Position numbers and translations under genes: made by a program
NCBI GenBank assembly: GCA_009760855.2
Contig: WPIO01000020.1
Coordinates: 5,589,501-5,653,500, forward strand
Direction of reading: 5' to 3'
Source of the DNA: Cristatella mucedo
Taxonomy: Eukaryota > Bryozoa > Phylactolaemata > Cristatellidae
DNA: 64,000 nucleotides
The notes under the pieces: model-generated
Databases searched by the model: none
Told to the model about the DNA's origin: nothing
Seen by the model: only the letters and a program-made list of their open reading frames with translations
Shown here: positions 46,287 to 58,510 of the stretch, one piece after another
How the letters are laid out: each line of letters begins with the position of its first letter
How positions within the stretch are numbered: the stretch's first letter is position 1

Positions 46287-46292
46287 TTTATT
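46287..46292 (-). terminator. Candidate polyadenylation signal of EEF1AKMT1
   Basis: AATAAA on the minus strand, about 260 bases after the EEF1AKMT1 stop codon. It is the first canonical signal I see downstream. Confidence 0.55.
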
Positions 46293-46549
46293 TTCAAATG
46301 TAAAAATTCTACTCATCAACAGATAGCGAAGATGAACCCAAACGCTCAAATAGGGACAAAAGCATTCTCGTAAAACATTCCAACTCCAACATGAGCTAGC
46401 AATGTCCACGACCAGATTGTATACATCCAACAAAATGATGACCCAGCCAGATTTGCCTCAATCATGCTGGTTCTATACCACTCATGGCATCTTTCAGCAT
46501 GTCTCTACGACTAGGTCGAGCTCGCCTCTAAAAAATACAGCATTAATCA

Positions 46550-46680
46550 TCATTCGAGAGTTTCAGGACGATAGTTCGTGAAGCACGAAAACTCGTTAGA
46601 AAGATTGTGTTCGTGTCTTGGTCGAAACGAGATGGGACGCACTGAGAGCAGTTTCAACGCAAGCTCCTCCATCACAGAGC
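46550..46680 (-). CDS. EEF1AKMT1: EEF1AKMT1, last coding exon
   Basis: C-terminal exon of eEF1A lysine methyltransferase 1. It starts after an acceptor 'acctttgtag' and its first two bases complete a split glycine codon from the 50508 exon. It encodes a 'SVMEELALKLLSVRPISFRP' segment, then 'RHEHNLSNEFSCFTNYRPE', and ends in TGA at 46550-46552. The family's conserved C-terminal pattern (basic residue, His, Asn-Leu, Asn-Glu-Phe, Cys, Asn-Tyr) is kept. The usual Arg of 'NEFRCY' is Ser here and Tyr is Phe. No frameshift is present and the codons join in phase with the other exons. Confidence 0.93.
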
Positions 46681-47154
46681 CTACAAAGGTAAGCGCAAAG
46701 GTCACAGCGCCAATGGGCTACACTCGTGGTACAGACGTAATTCTTTCAAAAGTTGCGAGGCCAAAATAACTAAAAGGCCGAACATAACCACGTTTACGGT
46801 TTGACACAACCGAGTTGGACACATTCGGGCAAGACTCTTTAATGCACTTTGTTGTAGCAGTCTCCAAGCCGCCTGGTCAAACCCCGGCATGGCACTCAAA
46901 TTGACGTAATGAACATGCACTGCAGGCAATAAAAATATACAGCAGCAGGCAGGAAATACTTCAGGCAGCCGCACCCAACAATACACTGTAATCGAGATCT
47001 AGACAATGCAGTCATCCGAAAAACCACATGCAAAGTTCCATATGGTGGCTAGAGTAAGTCTACAGCTAGAACATTATCCCTGGGAACGGATGCACACTTG
47101 CAAACACACATATATAAACACTAGCACACATAAACATACTAAAATAAACAGACA

Positions 47155-47156
47155 CA

Positions 47157-47190
<34 letters not shown>
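47155..47190. repeat. (AC)n microsatellite
   Basis: About 16 AC units, preceded by an AC-rich imperfect stretch from 47096. Confidence 0.95.
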
Positions 47191-47191
<1 letters not shown>

Positions 47192-47479
47192 GTACAGAAA
47201 CACAAACATCTATGCACAAAAGCATGCACATTTTCATCCATGGGGCGTTATTATAGAAGATTTAGCTAGCCCTGCTATGCTAACAAATCTGGTCATTGCC
47301 CATTCTCAAGCTAAACTGCAACGTAGTTGTCCCATATCAATCTATCCAACTACGCGTCAGTCATCTTCGTCCACAGCTTCCACCTAGACCAAGTTTGGAT
47401 ATTTTCACAGCATACGATACCATTGCATTCCAATTAGATCGTATATGTCAAGCAACATTCCAAGTCAAAGACATAGGCA

Positions 47480-47877
47480 TGGATGCGGTCATTTGGAGAC
47501 CGTGCCTTTAGTTCGTATGTTCCCAAAGCCTATAACTCAACCCCCCCCCCCACCTTCATCACGACATCTCCTGACTCGTCCACATTTTTAGGAAACTAAA
47601 ATGCATCTATTTATTGCAGCATTTAGTAGGTCCCTGTGATTCGACTTGTACGTGTTTATGCTTGCTGGCACTATGCATGCTGCCACTAACCATATTTTCC
47701 TGCTGACCCTGTGCCTGACACCCCTAACCATGTTCTGCTTGCTGTCATTGAGCAAGCTAACACTAACCATTCGACCCTGCTTACTTTACAGCAAATGCAA
47801 AGCACCTAGTAAGATATTGAGTTCTCCGAGGGCACTTTATCAAATGTATTATTATCATTAGTAGTATTATTATTAGG
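47480..47877 (+). mobile_element. LINE-B 3' end with tail
   Basis: Starts at 'tttggagaccgtgcctttag' in the last coding part, contains a C11 run at about 47541-47551, and the 3' untranslated region. It ends in a TATT/ATT tail near 47847-47876. Confidence 0.85.
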
Positions 47878-48171
47878 CATCAGTGGCAAATGCAGCCATA
47901 TTTGTCACTATTGCAAGTGGGGAACCGCCGATAGGTTTACGATTATCGCCCATTTCCAGTCGATATTGTATTATCACGAAACCAGCAAGCTTATCCACTC
48001 GTCTAATATTTTAGGCATTTTGCTCTGTTTACATTCCACATGATGCACGACGAATCGGCACATTTGCACAGGGTACCATTATCCAACCATGCAATCAACC
48101 AGCCGGCACCTCATAAATTTGCCCCATAAACTTTCAGTTACCACGTAGTCAACTAGCTTTGCCTTAAAAAA

Positions 48172-48297
48172 CATAATTCATTTGTATAGCGCCCAAAGAG
48201 AACTTAATCTCTATCCAGGCGCTTCACATATGACTCGGGGCTCGAGCCCACGACCTCAGCCAGACCTTGGTCGGGGCGAGCACCTTAACGGCTAGCT
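48172..48297 (-). mobile_element. SINE-1
   Basis: 'attcatttgtatagcgccca' through 'ctcggggctcgagcccacga' to 'caccttaacggctag'. It is reverse-oriented and cut at the A-box side. Confidence 0.85.
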
Positions 48298-48878
48298 CCC
48301 TTAGAGCCGATTTTGACAAAACTCTGCCTTAGAAAACCAAAATAAACCTAGCATAGCAAAGAAATACAAGTGGGTGGCCAGGTGGTGGTGTATAAGGTGG
48401 TGTACACTTGTGAGCTCCTTCTCAAATCGACTCGGAACGATGTTGCCAGGTAATGCCTATTTTTGACTAACGAAATACCAGAGCTTTTCGCTACACTAAA
48501 ACCTCAAGAAGCCGTTCAAAGCATAATCTTCTCCGTCATTTGCTTTGCCACAGCAGGATCTGTCGCAATCACATTTTTAATAAGCCCTTCGTTCGTCTAT
48601 GCTTAGCACTGGATTATGTGATGCACTCTATCTCGTTTCCTTTCTCCATGGAAATGCTCAAATTAGGCATACACAGCACCTGAATAACTACAGATTTCAA
48701 TCAAGGAAATGTAGTTAGTGTCTTCGCTGTATGCATACAACTCATGTAGCGTGACAAATTAGAATACTACAGGTAAACTATTACCCAACCTTTAGAAAGG
48801 GGTCAAATTTGCCTATAGATGGAGCAAATTCTGGGGGGTGACCTCTTCCACAAAATGGCCTTCAAGGTTGCCATCAAT

Positions 48879-49036
48879 AAATAATAATAATAATAATTCA
48901 TTTATATAGCGCCCCAAGAGAACTTAATCTCTATTCAGGCGCTTTACATATGCCTCGGGGCTCGAGCCCACGACCTCAGTCAGACCTTGGTCGGGGCGAG
49001 CACCTTAACTGCTAGACCAAACCAGCTCGGCAATAC
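48879..49036 (-). mobile_element. SINE-1, best full-length copy
   Basis: It has an (AAT)n tail at 48879-48898, the 'tatagcgccccaagagaact' terminal segment, the B-box complement within 'ggggctcgagcccacgacct', the A-box complement within 'caccttaactgctagaccaa', and the end 'ccagctcgg'. Confidence 0.9.
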
Positions 49037-49888
49037 CACAGGATAGCACAAAGTGTTGAGCTCTGTACATGTATTGACAGCAAGCAGCATAGTTCGCCGC
49101 TCCCGGTGTGTGGGTTGAGCTCAAGGCACACTAGAAATCGTTGCATCCGGATGGAATTCTGTGGGATCGGTCTGGGTTTGGCTCCGGTGAAAGGCTCTGT
49201 TGCTGACCAAAAAATAAGCACCTAGGGAATACCTTCAATAGGGCCCGAATAGTTCTATTAGCACAGCAGCCCCAACCAATCCTCAGAATAGAGCCCTACG
49301 GCATACAAGAGAATGAGGCCTACTTCGAGTCCCTAAGCCAATTACAGTGCATAGCTATTTTGCTGCTCTGAGACATCGACCCACAACTCAGAAACTAGAG
49401 CCATAATCTTATATTAAGAAAACTTGCTTTGAAATAATGGCAAATGCTTGTTCTTTTTCGATCACTTCCGAGATCTTATGGTGGCCACAGCTAAACACTT
49501 TTTTCGAATCTAGCTGAACACTTTTTTCGAACCTGGCTACGTGCTGTGCATCAGCTTAACTGGGTATGCAGCTTTTTCAAAGACACTTTCGGCCCGAGGA
49601 GAGGCAATGCAAAGAGTTTCTCCGGGGCGCTGGCTGAGTTTTGAGACATCAGTCTGAGAATAGCGTCGGCCTTGAAGCAACCTAATGTTGCCTACACATC
49701 CTTGCTTGCTTAGCTGATATTTGAATTATTCGCTACACCAATACACTGGAATTAGTGCTGAATAGATACTGTATACTGTGTCATAAACTAAGCTTAATCC
49801 AATAGAATCCAACCAAAGTACCGAAATCCTTTAGCACCGAATAAGGGAACAATGGTGCCGGTTTATTTACCGGCCTCATTAAGAGTAA

Positions 49889-50290
49889 TGATAATAATAA
49901 TACGTGCGCATAGCACTATAGCGCCCTCATACAACTGAATGTCTTTCTAGGCACTTTACAGATGCTGTATATAAAGCATTACCAAATGATTGGTGGTAAA
50001 ATCTGCAAGCAGCAGGCACAGTGTAAGCAAAGACATGCACATATTGGACGGATAACAAAGACCCACCAAATGCTGTAATAAACAGGTGTGTTTAAACTTC
50101 ATTTTAAATGTCGCCATGTCATGAGACGTTGTGACAAGCGTCAGTAGTGAGTTGTAGGCTTTGGGAGTATGAGAAGTAAAGGCACGGTCTCGAGCAGGTT
50201 TTGAGGCTCGTACGAAGTATGGCTAAACGATTCGAGTCAAAATAGGGGGTTGTACGATTCTTCGCCTGGTGGGGAAGTAGTTATGATAGA
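49889..50290 (-). mobile_element. LINE-B 3' end fragment
   Basis: (TAA)n at 49890-49902, a degenerate terminal segment 'agcgccctcatacaactgaa', and the 3' untranslated region. It runs into the last coding part ('tcgtacgaagtatggc', 'gattcttcgcctggtgggga'). Confidence 0.8.
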
Positions 50291-50309
50291 TAGGCTAGAG
50301 CATTAATAT

Positions 50310-50440
50310 ACACCTTCCAGAGCACCTTAACGGCTATCACCTCCATTTTCAGCAGGCAATAAAGCATTGCCTGCTGCAGGACTCAAAAACATATCCTAGA
50401 GCTTGTAATGCCAGCACCTTGCCCCTGGGCTACGACCCGG
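50310..50440 (-). mobile_element. Decayed SINE-2
   Basis: 'caccttaacggctatcacct', 'gcaataaagcattgcctgct', then a degraded tRNA-like head ending 'cccctgggctacgaccc'. It lies within 70 bases of the EEF1AKMT1 exon at 50508. Confidence 0.7.
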
Positions 50441-50507
50441 TGGAAAGGATCGGTTCAAAATTATTACAGCAGTGTTCCTTCCAGATCTATAAATCCTTTG
50501 TACGCAC

Positions 50508-50776
50508 CTGTGCAAACGATGATCTTGTCTTTAGCCAGGAAGCGAATGGTAATGGCAGTCTTGGTGAGACACTCGTCAGACAAGAAAGGGGGATCAGCAA
50601 CAACGACATCGAACTTGTTCTTCCACTCTTTCGGGAGGTTAAGCGGCTCACGGTAGTCGTAGAACAGGTAGTCATCACCGAAAGCGCTGAATCGGGTGTC
50701 GTATTCCAAGCATACTGCCGTTGTGGTCAGCGATTGCATTGCCTTGAACAAGCTTGGGCAGCTCAAACACGCGATC
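50508..50776 (-). CDS. EEF1AKMT1: EEF1AKMT1, central coding exon with the DPPF motif
   Basis: Catalytic core of eEF1A lysine methyltransferase 1, a class I S-adenosylmethionine-dependent enzyme. By knowledge of the family (human EEF1AKMT1, yeast Efm5) it methylates Lys79 of translation elongation factor eEF1A in the cytosol. The minus strand has acceptor 'gtttgcttcag' and donor 'gtgcgta'. It encodes 'KIACLSCPSLFKAM' (first base of K-codon split), 'LEYDTRFSAFGDDYLFYDY', 'PLNLPKEWKNKFDVVVADPP' and 'FLSDECLTKT'. DPPF is the family's motif IV catalytic signature, in the same place as DPPY/F of relatives. It ends in '..KDKIIVCT' plus one base. No stops or shifts. The older name N6AMT2 reflects an earlier DNA-methylase guess from the same motif. 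Confidence 0.95.
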
Positions 50777-51569
50777 CTGAAGCAAACATCCTGTTACCGT
50801 CATCTGGCAACACAAAAGCCAAGCAAGGCAGCATTTAGCAAAAATCCTAGAGAGCACAATGACGGGTAGACGAATCCGACAGTCAGCCATCGAGAAATGC
50901 CAGCCACTGTGATAACGACTCAATCGGGTGAGATCTGGATTACAGCCAAGCAGCTTTGCACAGCAACCTTCGAGCGGCACCCTCTGAGCAATGTGCTCTC
51001 ACAAAGGTCTTGCTCTCTTCATCTCAAACTGAGCTCGCGAACTACTAGTGTAGAGGCGTAGCAAATGAGAAGCTCTGCGCGAGCAGTATTAAAGCAAGGA
51101 ATTAAAAAGAAGAACCCACACGAGCGTTCAATGACAGACCACAGAAAACTAATCACACGGAGGTCTGATGCATTGTACCACACTTGGGTACTAAGAGGGC
51201 TAAACCAGTCAGCTATCGAAAGTTCCCAGTATAACCCAGCCCTGTGTTTAAATATTTTGAGCTAAAGGTGTAGTGACCATGACTAGCAGGATTTTTCAAA
51301 AAAAGTACCTGACTGGCCCGGCAGTGTGCAGTATGCTGCTGCAAAATATAAGGACCCCTGTACTGCATATTAGAACTTTGAAATCCAACTTGCTTGACCA
51401 ACCATAACTTGACACAAGTACTTTAGACGAATCCTGTTTGCTGCTGGTGCAGTAGCCCAGCCAGTCGCCAGATTTAAACCACATAGAACAATTATAGAAC
51501 AATATCGACAACTGGCTGAGGTGGAGGCTGTTTAGCATACACTAGTAGCCAGCCTTAACAGTAAAACTC

Positions 51570-52300
51570 AAGCTCACTGGAATGTGCTAGAGCAGATGAG
51601 AAAATGAGTGCATGTGCTAGAGCAGATGAGACTGCTTCTACAGCTGGCCATCACGTCCGATCCTTATCTAAGATAAGGAGCTGTCTTCCACAGTGGCTTG
51701 CAAACAATGTAACTAGCTCCTTAGTTCAGTCTAGGCTTGATTCTTGTAATTCCCTATTGGCTGGGCTACCAAAGAAAGCAACTAGGCCACTGCAGCTGCC
51801 TTTGAATATGGCTGCAAGGCTAGTTTTCAAGTCCCAGAAGTTTGACGATGGGTCTCCTTTGCTAAAAGAGTTAGGATGGCTGCAGTTGATCAACGGATAC
51901 AGAGCAAAGTTTTTACGCTGACCCACAAAGCCTGCCACGGCTTGGCTCCTCCAAACCTAGCTGAACTTCTGCACCAATTTCAGCCTCCTCGTGCCCTCAG
52001 GTCCTGTATTGACAAGAAATTAGCTGTTCCATTCTTCTGCTTAAAGACCGTTAGCTATAGAAACTAAAGCTCTGCAGATCCTAGACTGTGGAACTCGCTT
52101 CCGCAATTCCTAGGCAATGACAAATACTCTACTGTGGCCGACTATGGCTCATCCTTTCCAGGAGTCCTGTGCTGCTACTTCCATGCTACTCACTACCTCA
52201 GTTGCTCTCCTGACTCTGCTATGCTTCCCACTTTCTCTTTGCTGTGTGAGATAAAGTGTCTTGGCTACCGAACGCGTAAAACGCAGCGGCTTCTATGCCT
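51570..52300 (+). mobile_element. LINE-A 3' coding fragment
   Basis: Frame 51604-51921 has 'LVQSRLDSCNSLLAGLPKKA' and 'LPLNMAARLVFKSQKFDDGS'. A frameshift near 51885 moves to 51876-52067 ('QRIQSKVFTLTHKACHGLAP'), and it goes on to about 52290. It is one of the less decayed LINE-A C-termini but lacks the 3' untranslated tail. Confidence 0.85.
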
Positions 52301-52349
52301 GGCCAGACAAGGGAGGTCATAAAGACCGGTGATGGGACGTCATCACACC

Positions 52350-52515
52350 AGATAAATAAAAAAGAAAGGTTAGCTAATTTAACAGCCTCATTTACAGAGC
52401 AGCACAAGAGCTTTAACAGCTATCAGCACTGCTTGCAATGAGCAATATATGATCGCCCACTGCAGGAGCCGAAAACTGCAACCTGGTCCAAGTGAGCAAA
52501 CACCTTCGCCCTAGG
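52350..52515 (-). mobile_element. SINE-2
   Basis: 'ataaataaaaaagaaaggtt' tail, 'taatttaacagcctcattta', 'acagctatcagcactgcttg', 'gatcgcccactgcaggagcc', and a decayed tRNA-like head to 'cgccctaggctaagac'. Confidence 0.75.
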
Positions 52516-54420
52516 CTAAGACCCAGGGGTATATGTACCAGATGCATATGTGCCTGCTTTCAGGCAGACACATAAAATATTTTCACCAGCTTTGCACAAC
52601 TTATCAGGTAGGCCTGGCATTACAGGAAACCTTGTTACTACCCGAACGAATTTTCAGCTGCAGCAGCGACACTGCAAGCATTTTCTTTCTACTGAGAGCA
52701 AAGTGGTGGCCCAAAAAATCCATGCCTCCTAGAAGTTAACAGAAATCAGAAACCTTGCTGTTTTACAGAAATCGTGGCCGTTAAACACCACCATAGGTAA
52801 TATTTACAAGAAGAAGCAACAAATGAACCAAATTATGCATGCAGCCACCTGGTTAGTTTAACAGTTATAGAAAAATCTGAAAATTAATTTGTTTGGCAGT
52901 TTCAGGTGGATGTGAAAACAGTTGCGTTTTCAAAGGATAGTTTTTGGCAGCACAATCCGAACACGGTAAGAGGTTTTGTATGCATCAGGTATCGCCTTTT
53001 AGAAAAAAATACTTCATAACGACTATGCTGCGCAACAATTCGTTTGAGACTTCCTGTTGTGCTCATGAATTTGCAGACATAGGCCAGACCTGATTTGACA
53101 ATATGGAAGAAATCGGTAGTGCTGCAAGAGCAAGAGGCCAGCCAACCATGTTTCCAGATTAAAAAGAGCTGAAGAGCATTATAAACCAACTAATACAGTG
53201 CAGTTTATTTATAGATTGAGCGAACTTTCGGCAATGAGCAGTGCCCATAGCAGCTGAATCGGTGCCATTACTTGGTCGTTTGGCAAAGAGCCATCTCAAT
53301 TCCTCTCATTCGTCTATGGGCACTATGCACATACATAGCCGAAAGTGTGCTAGCTCTATGAACAAACGATGGCACATTAGCCGGTATAAACCTGCTCAAG
53401 AAGTCTTGGCAAATACCAGAGATGTCAAACTGTGGTGACAACACCTGGTAAGAAAACCAACGAGCTAGCATGCACGATGTATTAAGGATATACCAAATTC
53501 ATGCTAATCATATGATCTGAGGTAATTTCATTAGTCTGCAGTCCACGATATACTGAAATATCTGTCTTCCTTCATCTTCGTTGACCAGGGTGCCTACCAC
53601 CGGTTGCAACGCCAGCCAAATTGATTGGCACTATAAACCAACCTGAGAGATTTCTCTACCAAGCTAGTTTTAAAAGCCTAGAGCAAGTTCACCCACGAGT
53701 GTAACTAAATCCAGAGCTTAGAAGCCTGGTAGGTGAAAGTCTGATACCTGGCAGCCTTGAGACGCTGCTAATCAAAACATGTTCATTGAACCCTCGGGAG
53801 TGCAGAAACCAGCTTGTAGTCATAAACAAGGACAGCTACAAGGGAGAGAGTTCGACCTTTGCAACTCATGCAAATCAAAATATGTGTCTTACACTGAATT
53901 TGCTTTCTGACTCAATTAGTGAGCATCTTTTAGCAACTGATTGAAGACTAGAACTGGCTGTTTTAGAACTAGCTGTTTTTGTCAACAAGACTGGTCACCC
54001 AGTTCAAGAACGACTTCGATGGCTGGCACAGTAAGGAGACTGCTACTGCATAGCTACAAGCCCGATCATCCCATGCACAACAAGTCGCAGTGGCTCAAGA
54101 AAGTACACACATGCGCAAGCTTCCGCATGCACACACACGCACACACGTGTGCTTAATTCACTAGCTTGCTCACTCACACACATACATACAGGAACGGCCC
54201 CAGCTAAGTCAGTCACCAGACAGTGCAAGCTAACAGCTGGAGCTGCATTACATGTGTTCACTTCTTTCCTAGAGCCTAACAGGACTATAGTTCTGCCTAA
54301 TCTGGTTTGCCCTGGTTTTGCCTAGACGTAATGTGCTCGCCATTAACGACCAAGATCTATCATTCTAGAGCCCTGCAGCATATGTAAAGAGAGCTCACTT
54401 CAGACACCTAACTTAATGAA

Positions 54421-54453
<33 letters not shown>
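54421..54453. repeat. (TA)n microsatellite
   Basis: About 15 TA units in the EEF1AKMT1 intron. Confidence 0.95.
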
Positions 54454-54456
<3 letters not shown>

Positions 54457-56239
54457 TAATATATACTTAAATGGCTTTAGCCGTAGGGCTCTGCAATACA
54501 AAACCACTAAGCTATTCTATGATTGGGCATACTCCACACTCTAGTCTGTTAAAAGCCTTTGCAGCCAAACACAGGAATTCACTATAGAACAGAAGATTGC
54601 AGGAAATAAAGTTAATTTCCCAGCAAGTACAACCGTAGGTACTTGAGCATGGACATAAGTTGGCTGGCCCATAGCTTTGATATCAGAAACGATCCTGCCG
54701 GCATATGCAGGTACTACGGCCCCTAGCCTGAATGAACAAAGATAACAAGCATCTTAATTAAACAACATGCATCGGCGATTTCCTGATTGCAGAGCTAGTT
54801 CGCATAGCAGCAAATGACTCAGCTGACACTTCAAACAGCAGAACTCAGCTATAAACTGTTGTTTGCATTTCCAAGAAGAGCTATTTACCCGGGAGCTGGT
54901 TCGGTGTGTTTCCTTCAGCCTAGCTGCAGCCAGCCAGCAGTTGACCTCTGCACCGGGCTGCTAATGAGGACCAGTAATGTTTATGTTCCAGTGGTGTGAG
55001 CACAAAGAGAGCTCAAACCTGGATTGAGCTTGGAAGCTCAATAACGCTGTGCATGATGGCAAAAGAAACTAATGCCCTACAAGCAGTTGCATGCGGATTT
55101 GCAACAACAAATGCTACCTTGTTTCATAAAGCCAACTTTGACCAAATGCCCAAATCTGCAAACATGAGTTCTGGGGCTACAGCTGATTTAGTAAGAAGTG
55201 ATGACACAATTCATGGTTCTAGACATTAGTGGTACCAAGCAAACTGGTGAACTCGAACAGCTGCTTACTGTCTGCCGGGTGAAAACCCTTGAACTACTGT
55301 ACAATTGGCCTGTTGGATTATACATTGTCGAAGCAAAGAAGGAAGTTGCAAGTCAAAGGAAGTGAAATTGCGTGAATGAAAGACAAAAGCAGTGTGTGAG
55401 ATGGAAACCTGTATTCACATCTTAGCATGCAGCACCATTAATACAGGTAGCAACTGCTAGTACGTGATCCACAAGGAGCCAATGCTAAAACATGAAACAG
55501 ACTCTCAACTGCAACTATGGCTGTGTCGACCTAGCGCCAGCCGAAACCTTTTCAGTATTACAAATCTTGCAGTTCATAATTCTCTAGCAAGAGGAACCTG
55601 CAGCTAGCTGAATTAGGCTTAAATGACGATCTCTAATAGGCCTTTGACTTGATCCCAAGAGACCAGTAGAGCAAGGAATGCTTATTAAAACTTTAATAAT
55701 GGTAATCTATATATTGAGGATTCTATAGCTCGGAGCATTACTTGATAGCAGCCCGAGGTGGCACAATGAAAGCTTTAATAACTGTATTCAATGTGACTCA
55801 ATCACAACCTCTACAGTACAGTCAGCAACCATAATGGCCACAACTTCTTGGGTGACTTAGCCGAGGGTGTTCTGCCTAGTAGGACTGCCACGAGAGGCAT
55901 CAGCCAGCTTCAGCAAGTAGAAGGGAGCTTGTATTCTACGTTATTAAGGGGCATCCACGATAATCTAGTGTTGCTGCTTTCAGTCATAAGTAAAGATATA
56001 GCAAGGTACGATCAATTAGACCCTAAGCACATGCAGCCTGTCTCACAGGCATGATCTCTGATCAAAACTGTTGGCTGGTACCCACCAGGAGCTACGAATT
56101 TTCAGACCATAACGTAGAGCAGCAGTTTAATTACTATGAACAAAAGTATGCAGTTTGTGAGGTTTGTTCTGGCTGTGTGAGCTACTTTGGATGAAGCTAC
56201 AAAGACTATGTGGATCCTACTCTGGAGACCTTATATAGC

Positions 56240-56600
56240 AAACTCAAAGCCGAAGCGGCATTCCCTATGCAATGGGTAGCCAAGAGACTTCATCTCACAC
56301 AACAAAGAGAAAGTGAGAAGCATAACTGAGTCAGGAGAGCCGTTGAAGTAGTAAGTAGCATCGACTTAGCAGCTACGGGCAGCTGGAAAGGGTATTCCAT
56401 AGTCGGCAGCAGAAGAGTGATGTCGTTGCAAAGGAATTATGGGAGTGAGTTCCATAGTCTAGGAACTGCAGAGCTGGTCACCAATGGTCTTTAAGGAGAG
56501 CAATGGAACAGCTAATTTATTCTCCATGCAGGACCCGAGGGCACGAGGAGGCAGAAACTGGTGTAGCAGTTCAGCTAGGTATGAAAGACTCTAAGGGCAG
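56240..56600 (-). mobile_element. LINE-A C-terminal fragment
   Basis: 'ccaagagacttcatctcaca', 'gtgagttccatagtctagga' (complement of the 'PRLWNSL' region) and 'ctggtgtagcagttcagcta'. It is clearly collinear with 880-1210. Confidence 0.85.
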
Positions 56601-57041
56601 GTGGAATTAAGGTTAGTTTCTTTTCAGCCATCACCGGTACATTCCAAAAGGTCGTTGGACAAACCAGAAACTACCAATGAAGTTATCAGACAGCTCGGAT
56701 GTATGCCAACCCCAGAGTAAAGCCTTAGAGTGGAATCTATATCGTACGATCAATCAACCATGCTGTTGTTCACCACAACAAGGCAAGTAAACAAAAACAA
56801 AACTCAATACATACTTGCAGCTTTAAAGCAGCTTTTGTGGCTGCTACTCAGGTCGGGTAACAAGGGGATTTCCATGATGCCGAGCATATTACAGTTGAGA
56901 ACAGCATGTGAAAATATGTATTCATAGCCAACAAAGATATATTGTTGATATGCATATATTTAATATGATTCTGATTTAATATGATTCTGCAAAACTGCGA
57001 TTCCTAATGAACTCCCATATCAGCCCGAGTAATTGAGACCA

Positions 57042-57184
57042 TTTGGTCCAGCGGTTAAGATGTTCGCCCTGACCAAGGTCTGGCTGAGGTCGTGGGCTCG
57101 AGCCCCGAGGCATATGTGAAGCACCTGAATAGAGATTAAGTTCTCTTAGGGTGCTATACGAATGAATTATATTATATTATTATT
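57042..57184 (+). mobile_element. SINE-1 with (ATT)n tail
   Basis: A-box-like 'tggtccagcggttaagatg', B-box region 'gggctcgagcccc', 'gaagcacctgaatagagatt', then an (ATT)n tail from about 57165. Confidence 0.88.
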
Positions 57185-57861
57185 TGTTAAAATTCCCTGC
57201 TGTCTCCTGTGCTGAAGCATTCTACAAAGTCTTAATTTTACTAAAAGGTGGGTTGCTGATGTAGGCCGAACATTCCACCTCAGCTCACTGTAGATGTCGT
57301 CTCATAAATGTTCTCTGAGGTACGAATCCCGCCACTGGCTAGGTCACTGAATCAACACCCCGCCCACTATTTAAAAGAAAAATGCTTCATTATTCTGGCA
57401 GGGTGCTTAGGGTCACTATCTTGCTGCCCACTACAACGAGCCCCAAGCTAGGTATCTTCACCACTGCAATCTAACTTCCATGACCACCTATAGAAACGTG
57501 TTCGTCCATGCAACCTTTGATCACATACAGAGCTGAAACACATTTTTCGGCAAAGTACTTCTAAACAAACATTTATTTGCCACCAACTTTACTTGAGGTT
57601 GAAGGTAGTCATTCCGTCATCGCCTCGTCTTCCCTTCGGCTAACTCTCATGAACAGCTTAACATTACCAAATATACTAAATTAGCAGTTGTCTGCACATA
57701 AAACTGAATTCCAGTCTGCCATCCAAACGGAATGATCGAGAGCCTACCAGAAACTGTCTGATAAATGACGAAAGAAGGAGCTAAAGAGAAGAAGCTTGTT
57801 TTGGCAATTACCCAGAAGATGCCACTCTTAGCTAGCCTTCTACAGACAAAAGCATTGTTAA

Positions 57862-57980
57862 TGTGATCGCCCTGACCAAGGTCTGGCTGAGGTCGTGGGC
57901 TCGAGCCCCGATGCACATGTGAAGCGCCTGAATAGAGATTAAGTTCTCTTGGGGCGTTATAAAAATGAATTATAATATCA
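57862..57980 (+). mobile_element. SINE-1, 5'-truncated
   Basis: Starts inside the head at 'atcgccctgaccaaggtctg', retains 'gggctcgagccccg', and ends 'ttggggcgttataaaaatga'. Confidence 0.85.
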
Positions 57981-58214
57981 ATTCACGTGGCGCTCATGTA
58001 CGACTGTGCAAGGTCTCGAAGTGTGGCAGTTCTATCCGGCAGTACTACCATCTTTAGGAGCCGGTCAAACCTGGCGTCTGTCTTTTGTAGCTGGCCATAT
58101 CCAGCTCGAGTCGCTGATCCACTTCCTGTATATTCGCTGTTACAAATCAACCAAGTCGACCAAATCAGCTACACGGCCAAGACCACCAAATTTAGCAACA
58201 AAACACGACAAGTA

Positions 58215-58510
58215 CTAGGGCCAGCTTAGACAAGGATCGCATCCAAGTTGATTCGTGCATTTATGACAGCCAGTCTCGACTTCTGCAACTCACTACTTGC
58301 AGTCTTCCAACCTGTGCACTAACTCGCTTACAGTTAATGCAAAACTCGGCAGCTAGGATCGTCAGCTGCTAAGCCACATTACACCACTTATCTCCGACCT
58401 GCACTAGCACCCTATCAAGCAGCATATCGACTTTAAAGTTTTTTTGCTCCCTATTTTTTGCTCCCTATTCATTCTCTTGCACCGGCTTGCTAATCGGCTA
58501 CATGAGGGAG
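58215..58510 (+). mobile_element. LINE-B coding fragment
   Basis: 'acaaggatcgcatccaagtt', 'cgacttctgcaactcactac' (LDFCNSLL) and 'ctccgacctgcactag' (SDLHW region). It ends in a decayed stretch near 58500. Confidence 0.8.

Larger units (their letters stand above)
46681..50507 (-). other. EEF1AKMT1: EEF1AKMT1 intron (about 3.8 kb)
   Basis: Bounded on the minus strand by donor 'gtgcgta' (50507 downward) and acceptor 'cctttgtag' (46681). It contains one (AC)n microsatellite, LINE-B 3' ends, two SINE-1 copies and one SINE-2 fragment, listed separately. 49037-49888 holds nothing recognisable. Confidence 0.9.

Noticed and set aside
50408..50838. Plus-strand frames of 82 and 139 residues
   Set aside because: They lie antisense to the EEF1AKMT1 catalytic exon, whose minus-strand protein is unmistakable.
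52902..53189. 95-residue minus-strand frame inside the EEF1AKMT1 intron
   Set aside because: I recognise no domain. It does not match the family of the host gene and has no convincing splice context.
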